Assembly: GCA_013202185.1 (NCBI GenBank)
Contig: JABMSA010000506.1
Location: forward strand, 1 to 6,711
Length of the DNA stretch: 6,711 bases
Source of the DNA: Planctomycetota bacterium
GTDB lineage: Bacteria; Planctomycetota; PUPC01; JABMSA01
Direction: 5' to 3'
Positions 5,549 to 6,711 of this stretch are shown here, one piece after another. The notes under the pieces are model-generated. The model worked only from the letters and a program-made list of their open reading frames with translations, had not been told where the DNA came from and did no database searches. Each line of letters begins with the position of its first letter. Positions within the stretch are counted from its first letter, which is position 1. A program made the position numbers and the translations under genes.

Positions 5549-6711
5549 CTTCAGCGAAATGATCGCACAACGCACGCACAAGCCCACCAGTCACGTGCTC
5601 TTCCGCCTCGACGTCTATCCGGATGCCCAATTCCCGCGCGGTTTCACTCGTAATCGGACCGATTGATGCAAAAACCACGCGCTCATCGAGCGCTTTCAAG
5701 CGCTCGTGCCCCACAATTGCGGCAAAATTGCGCACCGTAGACGAACTCGTGAAGCTGATAACGTCCACATCTCCGGCAGCAATGCGCCCCAAAAGCAGCG
5801 CATCCACATCACTCTCGCACTCCGTTTCGTACACCGTCACCTCATCCACGTGGCACCCAAGCCGCTTCAACTCGCACGGAAGCACCAGCCGTGCAGCGCC
5901 CGCGCGCGGCAGCAAAAACCGCTTCCCGCGCACCTCATCGAGCGCCGCCAGGGCCGCCACCACCTCCTCAGCCACGTATCGGCGCGGCACACACTCCACG
6001 TATAAAAAGCGATCCCGCAGCGCCTGCGCCGTTGCCGGGCCGATAGCCGCCAGTTTACATCCCGCCAACGCTCGCGCATCGCGCCCCAGCTCGATCATCC
6101 TCTCGAAGAAAATCCGTACGCCATTTATACTCGTAAAAATCAGCCAGTCATACTCGCCCAGGCGCCCGATCGCGCCGTCCATCGCCGAGAAGTCCTGCAC
6201 CGGCACAATTCTGATCGTCGGAAACACCAGCACCTCGGCGCCCAGCCGCTCGAGCCGCCGCTTCAGCTCGGCCGACTGTGCCCGCGGGCGCGTTGTCACA
6301 ATCCGCTTACCGAAAAGCGGAAGTTTCTCGAACCATTGCAGCCGATCGCGCAGCCCCACCACGTCGCCGATGATCGTAATCGCCGGCGCCTCGATCCCCT
6401 CCCGCTCCACAACATCCGCGATAGTCGACAGCGTGCCCGTCACACACCGCTGCCGGGGCGAAGTCCCCCACGACACAACCGCCACCGGCGTCGACTCGTC
6501 CCGCCCGGCCGCGATGATCTTGCCGACATTCCGGCGCAGATTCTTCATTCCCATGTAAATCGCCAGCGTGCCCGTGCCCACCGCCACCTTCGACCAATCC
6601 ACCTGGCTTTCCGGCTTCGTCGGGTCCTCGTGTCCCGTCACCACAGCCAGGCTCACCGCCACGCCACGATGCGTCACCGGGATCCCCGCGTACGCCGCCG
6701 CCGCGATCGCC
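5544..6711 (-). CDS. cobA-hemD: Uroporphyrinogen-III C-methyltransferase / uroporphyrinogen-III synthase fusion (5' end outside window)
   Basis: The - strand frame is open to the window edge and ends at TGA 5546-5544, giving 388 visible residues. Visible residues 1-130 are the C-terminal half of a CobA/SUMT methyltransferase: AIAAAAYAGIPVTHRGVA at the start, TGHEDP, MGMKNL, TPVAVVSWGT, TGTL and a final GDVVGLR / WFEKLPLFGKR. This half uses S-adenosylmethionine to methylate uroporphyrinogen III at C2 and C7, making precorrin-2. From about residue 134 to the end (255 residues, a full HemD length) is uroporphyrinogen-III synthase, with FTSINGVRIFF, SFTSSSTVRNF and IGPITSETARELG. HemD cyclises hydroxymethylbilane with inversion of ring D. 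The GTG that would encode V12 of the visible chain is not the true start, because the reading frame upstream is clearly CobA. About half the CobA domain is missing. CobA-HemD fusions are known; the product feeds siroheme, cobalamin or heme synthesis. Confidence 0.95.
   Translation of the reverse strand, partial: AIAAAAYAGIPVTHRGVAVSLAVVTGHEDPTKPESQVDWSKVAVGTGTLAIYMGMKNLRRNVGKIIAAGRDESTPVAVVSWGTSPRQRCVTGTLSTIADVVEREGIEAPAITIIGDVVGLRDRLQWFEKLPLFGKRIVTTRPRAQSAELKRRLERLGAEVLVFPTIRIVPVQDFSAMDGAIGRLGEYDWLIFTSINGVRIFFERMIELGRDARALAGCKLAAIGPATAQALRDRFLYVECVPRRYVAEEVVAALAALDEVRGKRFLLPRAGAARLVLPCELKRLGCHVDEVTVYETECESDVDALLLGRIAAGDVDVISFTSSSTVRNFAAIVGHERLKALDERVVFASIGPITSETARELGIRIDVEAEEHVTGGLVRALCDHFAEE

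Noticed and set aside
5623..6558. 311-codon + strand frame opposite cobA-hemD
   Set aside because: Composition is Ser/Arg/Pro-rich and low complexity, with no family resemblance, while the - strand frame is an unmistakable CobA-HemD protein.

Overview
This GC-rich bacterial window holds eight genes, two of them cut by the window edges, and almost no non-coding DNA. It falls into two functional blocks. The long gene-dense operon, the molybdenum/tungsten theme, the formate dehydrogenase maturation gene and a DUF3786 gene suggest an anaerobic or facultatively anaerobic bacterium. The lipoprotein-type binding protein and bacterial promoter elements argue against an archaeon. I cannot name a phylum from the sequence alone.

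Block 1 (1-3744, + strand) is a tight molybdenum/tungsten cofactor and uptake operon. It contains the 3' end of moaC, a fused MOSC + MogA/MoaB gene, fdhD, a WtpA-type tungstate/molybdate-binding lipoprotein, and its membrane permease. Junctions are 11 bp overlap, 2 bp gap, 4 bp ATGA overlap and 10 bp gap. The set covers oxyanion capture and transport, a step of pterin synthesis, adenylation of molybdopterin for metal insertion, and sulfuration of the cofactor for formate dehydrogenase. Two things are odd. fdhD is interrupted by a single in-frame TAG followed immediately by ATG. No ATPase gene follows the permease.

Block 2 starts with a DUF3786 gene (about 3890-4492), which has a good sigma70-type promoter of its own in the 145 bp after the permease. 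Next is hemC (4599-5528) behind an extended -10 promoter. On the opposite strand, converging with hemC across a 15 bp gap, is a cobA-hemD fusion whose 5' part lies beyond the window. HemC, the HemD domain and the CobA domain are consecutive steps from porphobilinogen to uroporphyrinogen III and precorrin-2, which lead to siroheme, cobalamin or heme.

The most notable observation is the TAG-split fdhD. The rest is mostly recognisable metabolism with some unusual architecture. I did not find a convincing novel defence or mobile system, CRISPR array, tRNA or insertion sequence.
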